Below are positions 18,106-27,094 of a DNA stretch of 64,000 bases, piece by piece. Both the position numbers and the translations under genes were made by a program. Under the pieces are notes generated by a model. It was not told the origin of the DNA, searched no databases, and saw only the letters and a program-made list of their open reading frames with translations. The stretch comes from CBEULR01 sp965544035 (lineage in GTDB: Bacteria; Bacillota; Desulfotomaculia; Desulfotomaculales; Desulforudaceae): NCBI GenBank assembly GCA_965544035.1, contig CBEULR010000003.1, positions 127,332 through 191,331 on the forward strand, given 5' to 3'. Within the stretch, counting starts at the first letter, position 1, and the number at the start of each line of letters is the position of its first letter.

Positions 18106-18750
18106 CTAAGGGCTTTCCACCATAGCTGAGCCGTTCCAGACATAAGACTTCGTTCCTTCGGCCGAATCAACCACCAGACGCCCGTTCTCCATCCGGACCG
18201 TGCCCTGCGGCACCGGATGGTCGAGGCAATCCATCATTTCCACCACCTGGTCGCCTTTTCCGCCCAGGACCAGAAAACACAGCCCCGGGTTGTTGCGGTA
18301 GGAAACACTGGTACCCATCACCACCTGCTCGCGGTCGTCCCCCAGCAAGCGTCCTTTGCTGAGGAACTGGAGGGGCAGCGAGATATTGTCCCTGCGGAAG
18401 ACGATGTGCCAGCCGCGGTGCGGCAGAAACCGGATAACGATGACACAGGTGATAATCCGGCCGTCTCTGCGGACACGACAGATCAACACCCGCTCGGGAA
18501 TCCGGCGCCTGCTCAGCCTTACGATACGGGCGGTTACGCCCGCCCCGGCCGGGATGATTCTTTCCATCACCGGCTCCGGAACGTGTACGTCCACCACCAC
18601 TTCCGCCGGCAGCAGGATCACCTGGCCGACGCGCAGGCGCTGTCGGGGATTCCTGATGGACGGGTTCAGACGGATAACCTCATTCACATCGACCCGAAAA
18701 CGGCGGCATATCTCAGGGAGCGTATCACCCTCTCGAACCGTATAGCGCAT
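18106..18750 (-). CDS. LysM protein with a C-terminal domain of unknown function
   Basis: A 214-residue protein with one N-terminal LysM repeat (YTVREGDTLPEICRRFRV to GQVILLP, about residues 3-50), then a region rich in Arg and beta-like segments and a C-terminal part ending in SYVWNGSAMVES. The second half was not recognised. ATG 18750 has GGAGG 9 bases upstream. It faces the two-LysM gene tail to tail. A spore-coat or cell-wall location is likely from LysM, not proven. Confidence 0.7.
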   Translation of the reverse strand: MRYTVREGDTLPEICRRFRVDVNEVIRLNPSIRNPRQRLRVGQVILLPAEVVVDVHVPEPVMERIIPAGAGVTARIVRLSRRRIPERVLICRVRRDGRIITCVIVIRFLPHRGWHIVFRRDNISLPLQFLSKGRLLGDDREQVVMGTSVSYRNNPGLCFLVLGGKGDQVVEMMDCLDHPVPQGTVRMENGRLVVDSAEGTKSYVWNGSAMVESP

Positions 18751-18865
18751 AATCCAGCACCTCCGATTACTCGTTGTGCCCATCTTATGCAGCTCCCCTG
18801 CCATTTGCATCCTGTTGAAACCGGTGAGGAAGACGGTCAATGTGTCCTGTTGCAGCTGCCGCGGT

Positions 18866-19087
18866 CTAGGACGGTACGGTGAACCCCGCCTTGACGATGG
18901 CCTGGGCGAGCTTCTCCCGCGTAGCCCGGGACGGGTCAAAGCTTACCCGGGCCTGTTTCGCCTCAAGGTCTACCGCGACGTCGGTCACCCCGTCGACGCT
19001 CTTCAGCGCCCGTTCCACCGCCGCCGCACACCCGCCGCAGGTCATCCCGTGAACGGTGAGGCTCTCCGTGACAATGGCTTCCGTCAT
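18866..19087 (-). CDS. copZ: Copper chaperone CopZ (HMA domain)
   Basis: The 73-residue protein is a single heavy-metal-associated domain with the Cu(I)-binding motif GMTCGGC at residues 14-20. It should carry Cu(I) in the cytosol to the CopA ATPase encoded just upstream. GGAGGG lies 9 bases before ATG 19087. It is the last gene of the leftward copper operon. Confidence 0.93.
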   Translation of the reverse strand: MTEAIVTESLTVHGMTCGGCAAAVERALKSVDGVTDVAVDLEAKQARVSFDPSRATREKLAQAIVKAGFTVPS

Positions 19088-19131
19088 TGTGGTGTTCCCT
19101 CCTAATCAATACTGAGTAAAGGGTAAGGACA

Positions 19132-21600
19132 CTAACCCAAAACCGGCTTGAACCAGCGCAGTCTCAGTGAATTCGACACAACCGAAATCGAGCTGAAGGC
19201 CATGGCCGCCGCGGCGAGCATCGGATTCAGCAAAATACCGTACGCCGGGTACAGGATTCCGGCGGCCACCGGGATAAGCACGATGTTGTAACCGAAGGCC
19301 CAGAAGAGGTTCTGCCTGATCATTCCGATGGTTGCTTTGGAAAGCTCCAGGGCGTTGACCACTCCCCGCAGGTCACCAGTGATCAGGGTGACGTCGGATG
19401 CTTCCATCGCCACGTCGGTACCGGTGCCGATGGCGATGCCCACATCGGCCTGGGCCAGTGCCGGTGCGTCGTTCAGCCCGTCCCCCACCATGGCGACAAC
19501 CTTCCCTTCCTCCTGCAGTTTCTTGACCTCCTGTGCCTTATGCTCCGGTAGTACCTCAGCCAGCACCCTCTTGATGCCCACTCTGCGGGCGATGGCCTCG
19601 GCCGTCCGGCGGTTGTCGCCGGTGATCATCAGTACTTCGATGCCCCGCTTCTGCAGTTCCCGGACGGCTTCGGCCGAATGCTTCTTTAACGTGTCGGCCA
19701 CGGCCAGGACACCGGCGGGAACCCCGTCCACCGCTGCAAAGACAGGCGTCTTTCCTTCCGCCGATAGCCGCCCCGCAGTCTCCTCCAGGTCGGCCACATC
19801 GATCCGCCGGTCGGCCATCAGCTTCCGGTTGCCGACCACCACTTCGCGGCCTTCCACCCGGGCACGCACCCCATGGCCCGGGACGGCCTCAAATTCTTCC
19901 GGATTGTCCACCGGGAGATCCCGCTCCTTCGTACCGGCCACGATCGCCTGCCCCAGCGGGTGCTCCGATCCCGACTCCACAGCGGCCACCCACCTTAAGA
20001 GATCATCTTCAGCAAAGTCCCCGTGCGGCACAACATCGGTCAGTTTCGGTTTGCCCTCGGTCAGGGTGCCCGTCTTATCAAATATCACGGCCCGAACCCG
20101 GTGGGCAGTCTCCAGGCTTTCCGAGCCCTTGAAGAGGATTCCAAGCTCAGCCCCCTTGCCGGTACCCACCTGGATGGCCGTCGGCGTGGCCAAGCCCAGC
20201 GCGCAAGGACAGGCGATGATCAGTACCGCAATGAAGGTGGTCAGGGCGAAGATCAATGTCGGCGGAGGGCCGAAAATATACCAGAGAATGAAGCTGAACA
20301 CGGCGATACTCACGACGGCAGGAACAAAGTAGGCGGCCACCACATCGACCAGGCGCTGGATCGGTGCCTTGGAGCCCTGGGCCTCCTCCACCAGCCGGAT
20401 GATCTGGGCCAGCGCCGTATCACGCCCCACCTTGGTCGCCCGGAAGGTAAAAGTGCCGGTCTTGTTGATCGTTGCACCGACGACCTCGTCCCCGACCTCC
20501 TTCCCTACCGGGATGCTCTCCCCGGTAAGCATGGACTCGTCCACAGCCGACCGGCCGAAAACGATCTCCCCGTCCACCGGTATCCGCTCTCCGGGCCGGA
20601 CGCGGATGACGTCGCCCACCATTACTTCCTCGATCGGGATATCTACCTCTTCCCCATCGCGGACCACCCGGGCGGTCTTGGCCTGCAGCCCCATCAGCTT
20701 GCGAATGGCCTCCGAGGTCTTGCCGCGAGCACGCGCTTCCAGTAAACGTCCCAATAGGATCAGGGTGACGATAACGGCCGCCGCGTCATAGTAAATATGG
20801 TACGGAAAGCCCAATTCCGTGAGATAGTCCGGGAACAGGGTCAGCGCCGCGCTGTAGACCCACGCCGTGGTCGTGCCCAGCGCAACCAACACGTTCATGT
20901 CGGCCGTCCGGTGGCGCAGAGCCGTGTAGCTTCCGGCGAAGAACCGCCAACCGGAACCGAACAGTACCAGGGCAGTCAAAACCAGCAGGGTCAGCGGCTC
21001 GGTAAGAATCACCGGCGCGTACCCGGCCCACGGCGGATACATATGCGGCAGGCTGCCGATCAGGACCAGGATGGTGAAAAAGACGGCAACGGTAAAATCC
21101 AGGACGAGCCGGCGCAGACTGCGCTCCCGTGCCGTCCGTTCCCGGTCCTCATCCTCCTGCTGCTCCAGCGCCTCCACCTGGAAGCCGGCGTCACGCACGG
21201 CCTGCTGCAGATCGGCCGCCGATACCACAGACGGGTCGTATTCCACCGCCGCTTTTTCGGTAGCAAGGTTAACACTCGCCCGGTGCACACCGTCCATGCG
21301 GGAAAGAACATTCTCCACCCGCCGGACGCAGGAAGCGCAGCTCATCCCCTTAATGGGAAAGGTGACCCGCTTCCGATCGGCGACGGCCGCCTTGTACCCG
21401 GCTGCGGAGACGGCCTCGACCAACTCCCGCGGGGTGACCCGGGCGGGGTCATAAACCACGGTGGCCTTCTCGGTGGCCAGGTTAACGTTTGCCCGAACCA
21501 CACCCGGGACCTGGGCCAGCGCCTGTTCGATCCGCCGAACGCAGGACGCACAGCTCACCCCTTCCACCCTCAGACCGAGCGTCTTTGTATCAGCAGCCAT
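19132..21600 (-). CDS. copA: Cu(I)-exporting P1B-type ATPase CopA
   Basis: The 822-residue pump has two N-terminal HMA domains (GVSCASC near residue 14, GMSCASC near residue 84), eight predicted membrane helices, the actuator motif MLTGES, the metal-site CPC in IIACPCALGLATPTA, the phosphorylation site DKTGTLTEGKP and the hinge GDGLNDAPAL. All catalytic residues are present. It exports cuprous ions at the expense of ATP. It lies between a SHOCT-domain membrane protein and copZ on one transcript. No copper regulator (CsoR or CopY) is seen nearby. Confidence 0.96.
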   Translation of the reverse strand: MAADTKTLGLRVEGVSCASCVRRIEQALAQVPGVVRANVNLATEKATVVYDPARVTPRELVEAVSAAGYKAAVADRKRVTFPIKGMSCASCVRRVENVLSRMDGVHRASVNLATEKAAVEYDPSVVSAADLQQAVRDAGFQVEALEQQEDEDRERTARERSLRRLVLDFTVAVFFTILVLIGSLPHMYPPWAGYAPVILTEPLTLLVLTALVLFGSGWRFFAGSYTALRHRTADMNVLVALGTTTAWVYSAALTLFPDYLTELGFPYHIYYDAAAVIVTLILLGRLLEARARGKTSEAIRKLMGLQAKTARVVRDGEEVDIPIEEVMVGDVIRVRPGERIPVDGEIVFGRSAVDESMLTGESIPVGKEVGDEVVGATINKTGTFTFRATKVGRDTALAQIIRLVEEAQGSKAPIQRLVDVVAAYFVPAVVSIAVFSFILWYIFGPPPTLIFALTTFIAVLIIACPCALGLATPTAIQVGTGKGAELGILFKGSESLETAHRVRAVIFDKTGTLTEGKPKLTDVVPHGDFAEDDLLRWVAAVESGSEHPLGQAIVAGTKERDLPVDNPEEFEAVPGHGVRARVEGREVVVGNRKLMADRRIDVADLEETAGRLSAEGKTPVFAAVDGVPAGVLAVADTLKKHSAEAVRELQKRGIEVLMITGDNRRTAEAIARRVGIKRVLAEVLPEHKAQEVKKLQEEGKVVAMVGDGLNDAPALAQADVGIAIGTGTDVAMEASDVTLITGDLRGVVNALELSKATIGMIRQNLFWAFGYNIVLIPVAAGILYPAYGILLNPMLAAAAMAFSSISVVSNSLRLRWFKPVLG

Positions 21601-21624
21601 AACGAAGCCTCCAGTTTTGAAATG

Positions 21625-21939
21625 CTAGTCCTCTGTGTTGCCTCTGATCCGGGCGTACTCCTCCGCTGAGATCTCTCCCCGTTCAAGCTCCGCCTCAGCC
21701 ACGGCCAGAACGTCATCCAGGTTCTCGGTGGCCGGACCGTGCCCCGGCCGTCTGTAGAGCATCCACACGTAGAGGACGCTGAGCACGGCAACCAGGAGCA
21801 GCAGCGTATCCATCAGGAAGCCGAACGGACGGAAGGAGCCGCGCAGCAGGACGACCAGGGCGATCCCGAGCAGGGCGGCGAAGGCCAGCCATCCGGTGAC
21901 CGGCAGCCGGTCAAAACTGAATCGTCTGATCCGTGTCAT
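21625..21939 (-). CDS. Two-helix membrane protein with C-terminal SHOCT motif
   Basis: A 104-residue protein with two hydrophobic helices (WLAFAALLGIALVVLL and FLMDTLLLLVAVLSVLYV) and a C-terminal SHOCT-like helical pair, VAEAELERGEISAEEYARI. It is the first gene of the copper operon, 24 bases before copA. SHOCT modules are thought to promote oligomerisation. A role in copper handling is inferred only from its position. Confidence 0.7.
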   Translation of the reverse strand: MTRIRRFSFDRLPVTGWLAFAALLGIALVVLLRGSFRPFGFLMDTLLLLVAVLSVLYVWMLYRRPGHGPATENLDDVLAVAEAELERGEISAEEYARIRGNTED

Positions 21940-22194
21940 TTGACTTCACGCTCCGCAGTTTGGTGATGATCAATGATTTATCCTTCCCACTGCGGCACGT
22001 GCCAAATCACATGGAACATTTGTCCTAACCGGGTCATTTCCGCATTCGATATAAAATTCCCTTCTCATCCTGATAAAAGCACACCGGCATCCGTCCCCGT
22101 GCCGTACCGGGAAAGCATGCTGAACCTGCCATAACTTACTTGCAGGCGATAAAGACGGCACAAAGAAATCTTGTGAGGGCAAGGCGGAACCTTG

Positions 22195-23250
22195 ATGAAG
22201 CAAAGCTACAGAAGGGATGGCACAACGACAGTGGCAAGAAAGTGGGCAATGGTGCTGTGCGCGGGGTTTGTTTTTTTGTTTTCGGGGATATCGGCGGCGA
22301 ATGCCGAGCAGATTCACCGGGTGGAACCCGGGGAAACCCTCGGTCTGATCGCCACCTATTATGACAGCGACGTCAATGAACTGATGCGGCTGAATCCTTT
22401 CATGAAGGATCCGGACTGCGTGGTCAGTGGACAGGCATTGGTGGTACCGGAAGTCGTAGTGGACCCGCCCCCGGTGCCGGCCGAGGGACAAGAGCCGGCC
22501 GACGGGGAACAGCAGAAGGCCGGCACCAAGACCGAGAGCGTCCCGATCGAAGCAAAGAAGGCTCCTGTGGTGGAGCAGCCGCCGCCAAAACTGACCACGG
22601 CCCAGGTACGCCTCCTCCACCCTTCGCATTTCCTGGTTTCCGGTCCGCGGGATGCTAAAAGGGTGGCGCTGACGTTTGACGACGGTCCTGACGCCCGCTA
22701 CACCCCGGCGATTCTGGATGTATTGCGGGAACAGGGCGTACCGGCCTCTTTCTTCATGATCGGGAACCAGATAGAACGGTACCCGGAGGTGGTACAGCGG
22801 ATCAACGCCGAGGGCCACCTGTTGGCAAGTCATTCTTTTACCCACGCCAATTTTGGCCGGCTGGCACCTGAAGAGGCCCTTTTCGAAATCCACTCTACTG
22901 AATGGGCTGTGTTCAGCCTCACCGGCAGACTGCCGGCGCTCTTCCGGGCACCCTACGGCGAAATCAGCGAAGAAAACATGAAGATGCTGATCGCGTTGGG
23001 GTATAAGAACATCTTCTGGTCGGTAGACACCCTGGACTGGACCCTTAAGGATCCCGACCAGGTGTTGGTCAACGCTCTGTCCAATACCCGCCGGGGAGCG
23101 ATCATCCTAATGCATTCGAACGGCGGCCGTGACCAGAACCTCGACGCCACCGTGGACGCGCTGCCCGATCTCATCTACACCCTCCGGGCACAGGGTTACG
23201 AATTCGTCACGGTGGACCAGCTCTTGTCCGTCCCCGCCTACCGCAACTAA
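22195..23250 (+). CDS. Secreted LysM-polysaccharide deacetylase
   Basis: About 351 residues: signal peptide (WAMVLCAGFVFLFSGISAANA), one LysM domain (HRVEPGETLGLIATYYDS), a Pro/Glu-rich linker and a NodB-type deacetylase domain. The domain has TFDDGPD, the metal-binding HSFTH, RAPYGE and the late ILMHSNGG motif, so it should be an active metal-dependent deacetylase of peptidoglycan or chitin-like polymers. Start is uncertain: ATG 22195 has a weak AAGG site, while GTG 22231 would leave room for a structured leader and still include the signal peptide. Confidence 0.88.
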   Translation: MKQSYRRDGTTTVARKWAMVLCAGFVFLFSGISAANAEQIHRVEPGETLGLIATYYDSDVNELMRLNPFMKDPDCVVSGQALVVPEVVVDPPPVPAEGQEPADGEQQKAGTKTESVPIEAKKAPVVEQPPPKLTTAQVRLLHPSHFLVSGPRDAKRVALTFDDGPDARYTPAILDVLREQGVPASFFMIGNQIERYPEVVQRINAEGHLLASHSFTHANFGRLAPEEALFEIHSTEWAVFSLTGRLPALFRAPYGEISEENMKMLIALGYKNIFWSVDTLDWTLKDPDQVLVNALSNTRRGAIILMHSNGGRDQNLDATVDALPDLIYTLRAQGYEFVTVDQLLSVPAYRN

Positions 23251-23267
23251 CCGGCTAACCGGATGCC

Positions 23268-23292
23268 CAGCCCCGGGGTCCCCCCGGGGCTG
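23268..23292 (+). terminator. Hairpin terminator of the deacetylase gene
   Basis: An 11-bp perfect stem CAGCCCCGGGG / CCCCGGGGCTG with a 3-base loop, 18 bases after the stop codon, followed by a weak TCTT tract. Confidence 0.75.
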
Positions 23293-23295
23293 TCT

Positions 23296-23314
23296 TAATA
23301 AGTGTCCCGACCCC
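23296..23314. repeat. Dispersed short repeat, copy 2
   Basis: TAATAAGTGTCCCGACCCC matches the copies at 18025 (inverse) and 57523 with one change. It lies between a terminator and a flavodoxin gene remnant. Confidence 0.45.
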
Positions 23315-23318
23315 TTGT

Positions 23319-23462
23319 TTCGATGATGATCACCTGATCATACAACTCCAGGGCCGGGAACTTCCCTTTCTTCAAATCGTGCAGATCAGCTTTCCCCGAG
23401 AGCTGAGCGGAAAGCTTTTGCGCACACTTCTCGGTGCAGCCGTGCTTGGTAGCGTAGACAAC
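23319..23462 (-). pseudogene. Flavodoxin-domain gene remnant
   Basis: The minus-strand frame reads VVYATKHGCTEKCAQKLS and later LKKGKFPALELYDQVIII, the phosphate-binding start and second strand of a HemG/flavodoxin-like domain (FMN loop TKHGCTEKCA). There is a stop codon directly before the first Val and no start codon, and the similarity ends after about 48 codons next to the dispersed repeat. The missing remainder is replaced by unrelated sequence. This is a decayed fragment, not a working gene. Confidence 0.6.
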
Positions 23463-23528
23463 TCAGGTTTCCCGGCTTCCCGCTTGGGTCATTATATCAC
23501 TTTGTTTTGCGTCAATAATTGACAACCT

Positions 23529-23557
23529 TTGAATTACAATCAAAAAAGGGATATAAT
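23529..23557 (+). promoter_or_regulatory. Promoter of gdhA
   Basis: TTGAAT (23529-23534) and a perfect TATAAT (23552-23557) are 17 bases apart, about 55 bases before the gdhA start. Good sigma-A match. Confidence 0.7.
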
Positions 23558-23612
23558 TATTGGGTGATTTATTCGGTCACCAAGCATAAGTGAAGGGGAG
23601 AGAAGAAAGAGA

Positions 23613-24959
23613 ATGACTGGGAAAGAGTATGTGTACAGTGTGCTGGAAGCCGTCGAAAGGAGAAACCCTGGTGAATCCGAGTTTCAGAATGCCGTAAAAG
23701 AGGTGCTGCTCTCAACCATTCCGGTGTTCGACAAGAATCCGCAGTTCATCGAAGCGGGCATCCTGGAGAGGCTTACCGAACCCGACCGGATGATCTATTT
23801 CCGAGTTCCCTGGGTTGACGACCAGGGTAAGGTGCACGTCAACCGCGGCTTCCGGGTACAGTTTAATGCCGCGATCGGCCCGTACAAGGGCGGACTCAGA
23901 TTCCACCCCTCGGTTAATCAGAGCATCATCAAATTCCTCGGTTTTGAACAAACCTTTAAGAACGCTTTGACCGGTCTGCCCATCGGCGGCGGCAAAGGCG
24001 GTTCGGACTTCGACCCCAAAGGGAAATCGGACAATGAAGTGATGCGCTTCTGCCAGTCCTTTATGGCGGAACTATATAAGTATATCGGATCGAACATGGA
24101 CGTCCCGGCCGGAGACATCGGCGTCGGCGCCCGGGAAATCGGCTATCTGTACGGCTACTATAACAAGCTGAAAAGCACCAGTGAACAGGGTGTGTTAACC
24201 GGCAAGGACGTGTGCTACGGCGGGAGCTGCGGACGGAAGCAGGCCACGGGTTACGGCCTGGTTTATTTCACCGAGGCACTGCTGAGGGACCACGGTATGG
24301 GTATTGAAGGCAAGACCGTGGTTGTCTCCGGATCGGGCAACGTGGCCATATACGCCATAGAGAAGGCGCAGGATCTGGGGGCAAAGGTGATCGCCTGTTC
24401 GGATTCGGACGGGTTCATCGTGGACAAGAATACCATTCGGCTCGAAGTCGTCAAAGAGATTAAAGAAGTGAAGCGAGGAAGAATCAAGGAATACGTGAAG
24501 GCTGTTCCCAGCGCGAAATACGTAGAAGGCTGCCGCGGCATTTGGAATGTCGAATGTGATATCGCCCTGCCGTGTGCCACCCAGAATGAAATCGATGAGG
24601 AGGCGGCGAGGACGCTGCTGAAGAACGGCGTGCAGGCTGTAGTGGAGGGCGCCAATATGCCGTCCACTCTCGAAGCGATCAACATATTCGTCAACAGCAA
24701 GGTGCTGTTCGGCCCGTCCAAGGCGGGGAATGCCGGCGGCGTAGCCTGCTCGGCGCTGGAGATGGCGCAGAACAGCATGCGGTATAACTGGAGTGCCGAC
24801 AAAGTGGAGGCAAAGCTGCAGGACATTATGCTGAACATCTACTACAACTGCCGCAATACCGCCGCGGAATACGGACATAAGGACAACCTGGTCGTGGGAG
24901 CGAATATCGCAGGGCTCTCCAAGGTAGCCGAGGCCATGACCGCACAGGGCATAGTATAA
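23613..24959 (+). CDS. gdhA: Glutamate dehydrogenase, hexameric (GdhA, short type)
   Basis: The 448-residue protein matches the family length of hexameric class enzymes. The glutamate site is visible in GLRFHPSVNQSIIKFLGFEQ and the catalytic Lys in GGGKGGSDFDPKGKSD; the dinucleotide fold follows with VVSGSGNVAIYAIEKA. It interconverts 2-oxoglutarate plus ammonium and glutamate; whether NADH or NADPH is used cannot be decided, though the Asp-containing SDSDG after the second strand is noted. Monocistronic, with own promoter and hairpin. It complements the GS-GOGAT genes at 40-47 kb. Confidence 0.96.
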   Translation: MTGKEYVYSVLEAVERRNPGESEFQNAVKEVLLSTIPVFDKNPQFIEAGILERLTEPDRMIYFRVPWVDDQGKVHVNRGFRVQFNAAIGPYKGGLRFHPSVNQSIIKFLGFEQTFKNALTGLPIGGGKGGSDFDPKGKSDNEVMRFCQSFMAELYKYIGSNMDVPAGDIGVGAREIGYLYGYYNKLKSTSEQGVLTGKDVCYGGSCGRKQATGYGLVYFTEALLRDHGMGIEGKTVVVSGSGNVAIYAIEKAQDLGAKVIACSDSDGFIVDKNTIRLEVVKEIKEVKRGRIKEYVKAVPSAKYVEGCRGIWNVECDIALPCATQNEIDEEAARTLLKNGVQAVVEGANMPSTLEAINIFVNSKVLFGPSKAGNAGGVACSALEMAQNSMRYNWSADKVEAKLQDIMLNIYYNCRNTAAEYGHKDNLVVGANIAGLSKVAEAMTAQGIV

Positions 24960-24978
24960 CCCCCTAGACCATCAGGAC

Positions 24979-25015
24979 GGTTCTAGTGGCCGGAGGCGTC
25001 CCGGCCACTAGAACC
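24979..25015 (+). terminator. Strong hairpin after gdhA
   Basis: A 15-bp perfect stem GGTTCTAGTGGCCGG / CCGGCCACTAGAACC with a 7-base loop, 20 bases after the gdhA stop. There is no T tract, so it may act as an mRNA-stabilising or Rho-aided end. Confidence 0.65.
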
Positions 25016-25083
25016 CGTCGTCCCCATTGTCAGCCCGCTGTCCGTCAGAGAAACAGCCGATCTAGGATCTAGGAGCTTGTATC

Positions 25084-27066
25084 GTGGAAAGACGTGTCAA
25101 CCTGCAAAACCTCATCGGCAGCGACCGGGAGTTTTCTCTCGAACACAGGATCTTCAATGTGATTGCACTGATCGGCATATGCATGGCGTTCAGCGCCGCC
25201 GGGATCAACTACTTCCTGGGTCTCGGCAGCATCACCGTAATTGTCAATTTCGTCTGCGGAATAGTCGCCGTGATGCTTTATTATCTGTCCCGTGTGAAGA
25301 GGCAGTATCTTCTGCCGGTATACCTCACCATAGTCTTTCTAAGCTTCTTTTTCTTCCCGACTTTGTGGTTCATCAACGCAGGGTCTTACGGCAGCATTCC
25401 GTACTATATGATGGTTCAGGGAGCCATAATCGGCATCCTGCTCTCCGGCTGGTCCAGAACTGTCTTTGTCGTTCTTTATTTGTTGGCTTTCGGTGTTCTG
25501 ATGATGACCGAAATCACCGCTCCCGAATTGGTGAAGGGCTTCGCTTCGGACCATATCCGGTATTCCGACATAGCATTCGGCTACATAATTTCGCTGACGG
25601 TAAACGTCATATTATTTGCCGCCATCATCAGGAATTACAATCAGGAACGCGATAAGGCGCGGAGCAACGAGCTCAGGTTCCGCAACCTTGCGGAATCACT
25701 CCCCCAGGTAATCTTTGAATTGAATCAGGAAGGCCGGTTGACTTATGTAAATTCAAATGCTGAAATGCTTTTTGGGCAGCCGGTCAAGGAGCTGATCGGC
25801 ACCGAAATTGTTGATTACGCTGTCCCTGAAGACAGAGACAAGGTCCGCAACCATTTGAAGCGCATCATCGAGGACTTCCGCACCGAGCAGATTGAGTTTT
25901 CCGTCCAGGTATTGGATGGGAAAAAGACACCCGTATTCATCAAATCGGTTCCGGTAATTGAGGATAACAGGGTGGTGGGTGTTCGGGGGTTTATCATTGA
26001 CATCACGGAACGCAAGATCACCGAAAGGAAGATGCAATACCTGGTCAACCATGATTCTTTGACCGGCCTGCGAAATCGGTACGGGTTTGAGTGCGATAGC
26101 GAAAACTTCCTGAAAGACAACAAGCGCGTGGGGTTGATCGTCTGCGATGTGGACGGGCTGAAGCTGGTAAATGACACCCTCGGGCACCATGTCGGCGATG
26201 AGGTACTCAAGGCTACAGCACGAATCATTAATGAATCGGTTGGCGAAGAAGGGATAACCGCCCGGGTTGGCGGCGATGAATTCTGCATAATACTTGCCCT
26301 CACGGAAACCGATACGGTTGAAAAAGTGCTCGACCGGCTGCGCCGGAACGTAGAGGAACACAATCAATCCAACCCCGGGCTGCCCTTGAGTATTTCCGTT
26401 GGATATGCAATTGGTGATGGAGGCGTAAACATCTCCGCGTTGTTTAAGGAAGCCGATGATAATATGTACCGCCAGAAGCTTCACCATAGTCTCAGCAATC
26501 GCAGCACTATCGTCCAGCCCCTGATGAAAACACTGGAGGCACGGGATTTCGTCACCAAAGACCATGGAGATCGATTGGCGAGGTTGGCCGCCGATTTCGG
26601 AGCAGCGATCGGATTATCGGAAACCCAAATCGCCGACCTTAGCCTTTTGGCCCGCTTTCACGACATCGGAAAGGTGGGGATACAGGACCGTATCCTTTTC
26701 AAGCCGGGTTCCTTGAACAGCAAAGAAAAGCGAGAAATAGAGCGTCACTGTAAAATCGGCTACCGTATTGCCCGCTCGGCACCGGAGCTGGCTCCGATAG
26801 CCGATATGATTCTGAAACACCACGAGTGGTGGAACGGTGAGGGTTATCCACTGCAGCTGAAAGGAGAAGAGATTCCGCTGCTGTGCCGTATTATGGCTAT
26901 TATTGACGCATACGATGCGCTGACAAACGACCGGCCGTACCGTAAAGCGATGTCGCATCAGCAGGCGGTGCAGGAGCTGAAACGCTGTGCGGGTACGCAG
27001 TTCGACCCCTCATTGGTATCAAAGTTTCTCCGTTTTATCGAAGATAGAAAGAGGGGTGGCAGATAA
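25084..27066 (+). CDS. Membrane PAS-GGDEF-HD-GYP cyclic-di-GMP protein
   Basis: A 660-residue protein: five or six membrane helices in the first 180 residues, a PAS domain (ESLPQVIFELNQEGRLTYV), GGDEF and HD-GYP. The active sites look intact (VGGDEF; FHDIGKVGIQDR; HHEWWNGEGYP). Unlike the paralogue at 10529, the segment before GGDEF has no RxxD I-site, so product inhibition may be absent. GTG 25084 has AGGAG 8 bases upstream. The two proteins share a closely similar GGDEF-HD-GYP half, a family duplication with different sensors. Confidence 0.9.
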   Translation: MERRVNLQNLIGSDREFSLEHRIFNVIALIGICMAFSAAGINYFLGLGSITVIVNFVCGIVAVMLYYLSRVKRQYLLPVYLTIVFLSFFFFPTLWFINAGSYGSIPYYMMVQGAIIGILLSGWSRTVFVVLYLLAFGVLMMTEITAPELVKGFASDHIRYSDIAFGYIISLTVNVILFAAIIRNYNQERDKARSNELRFRNLAESLPQVIFELNQEGRLTYVNSNAEMLFGQPVKELIGTEIVDYAVPEDRDKVRNHLKRIIEDFRTEQIEFSVQVLDGKKTPVFIKSVPVIEDNRVVGVRGFIIDITERKITERKMQYLVNHDSLTGLRNRYGFECDSENFLKDNKRVGLIVCDVDGLKLVNDTLGHHVGDEVLKATARIINESVGEEGITARVGGDEFCIILALTETDTVEKVLDRLRRNVEEHNQSNPGLPLSISVGYAIGDGGVNISALFKEADDNMYRQKLHHSLSNRSTIVQPLMKTLEARDFVTKDHGDRLARLAADFGAAIGLSETQIADLSLLARFHDIGKVGIQDRILFKPGSLNSKEKREIERHCKIGYRIARSAPELAPIADMILKHHEWWNGEGYPLQLKGEEIPLLCRIMAIIDAYDALTNDRPYRKAMSHQQAVQELKRCAGTQFDPSLVSKFLRFIEDRKRGGR

Positions 27067-27094
27067 AGCCACCCCCCTACGTTCTTAAGCTAGT

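Noticed and set aside
23519..23557. TTGACA at 23519 as -35 of gdhA
   Set aside because: It is 27 bases from the TATAAT; TTGAAT at 23529 has the proper 17-base spacing.
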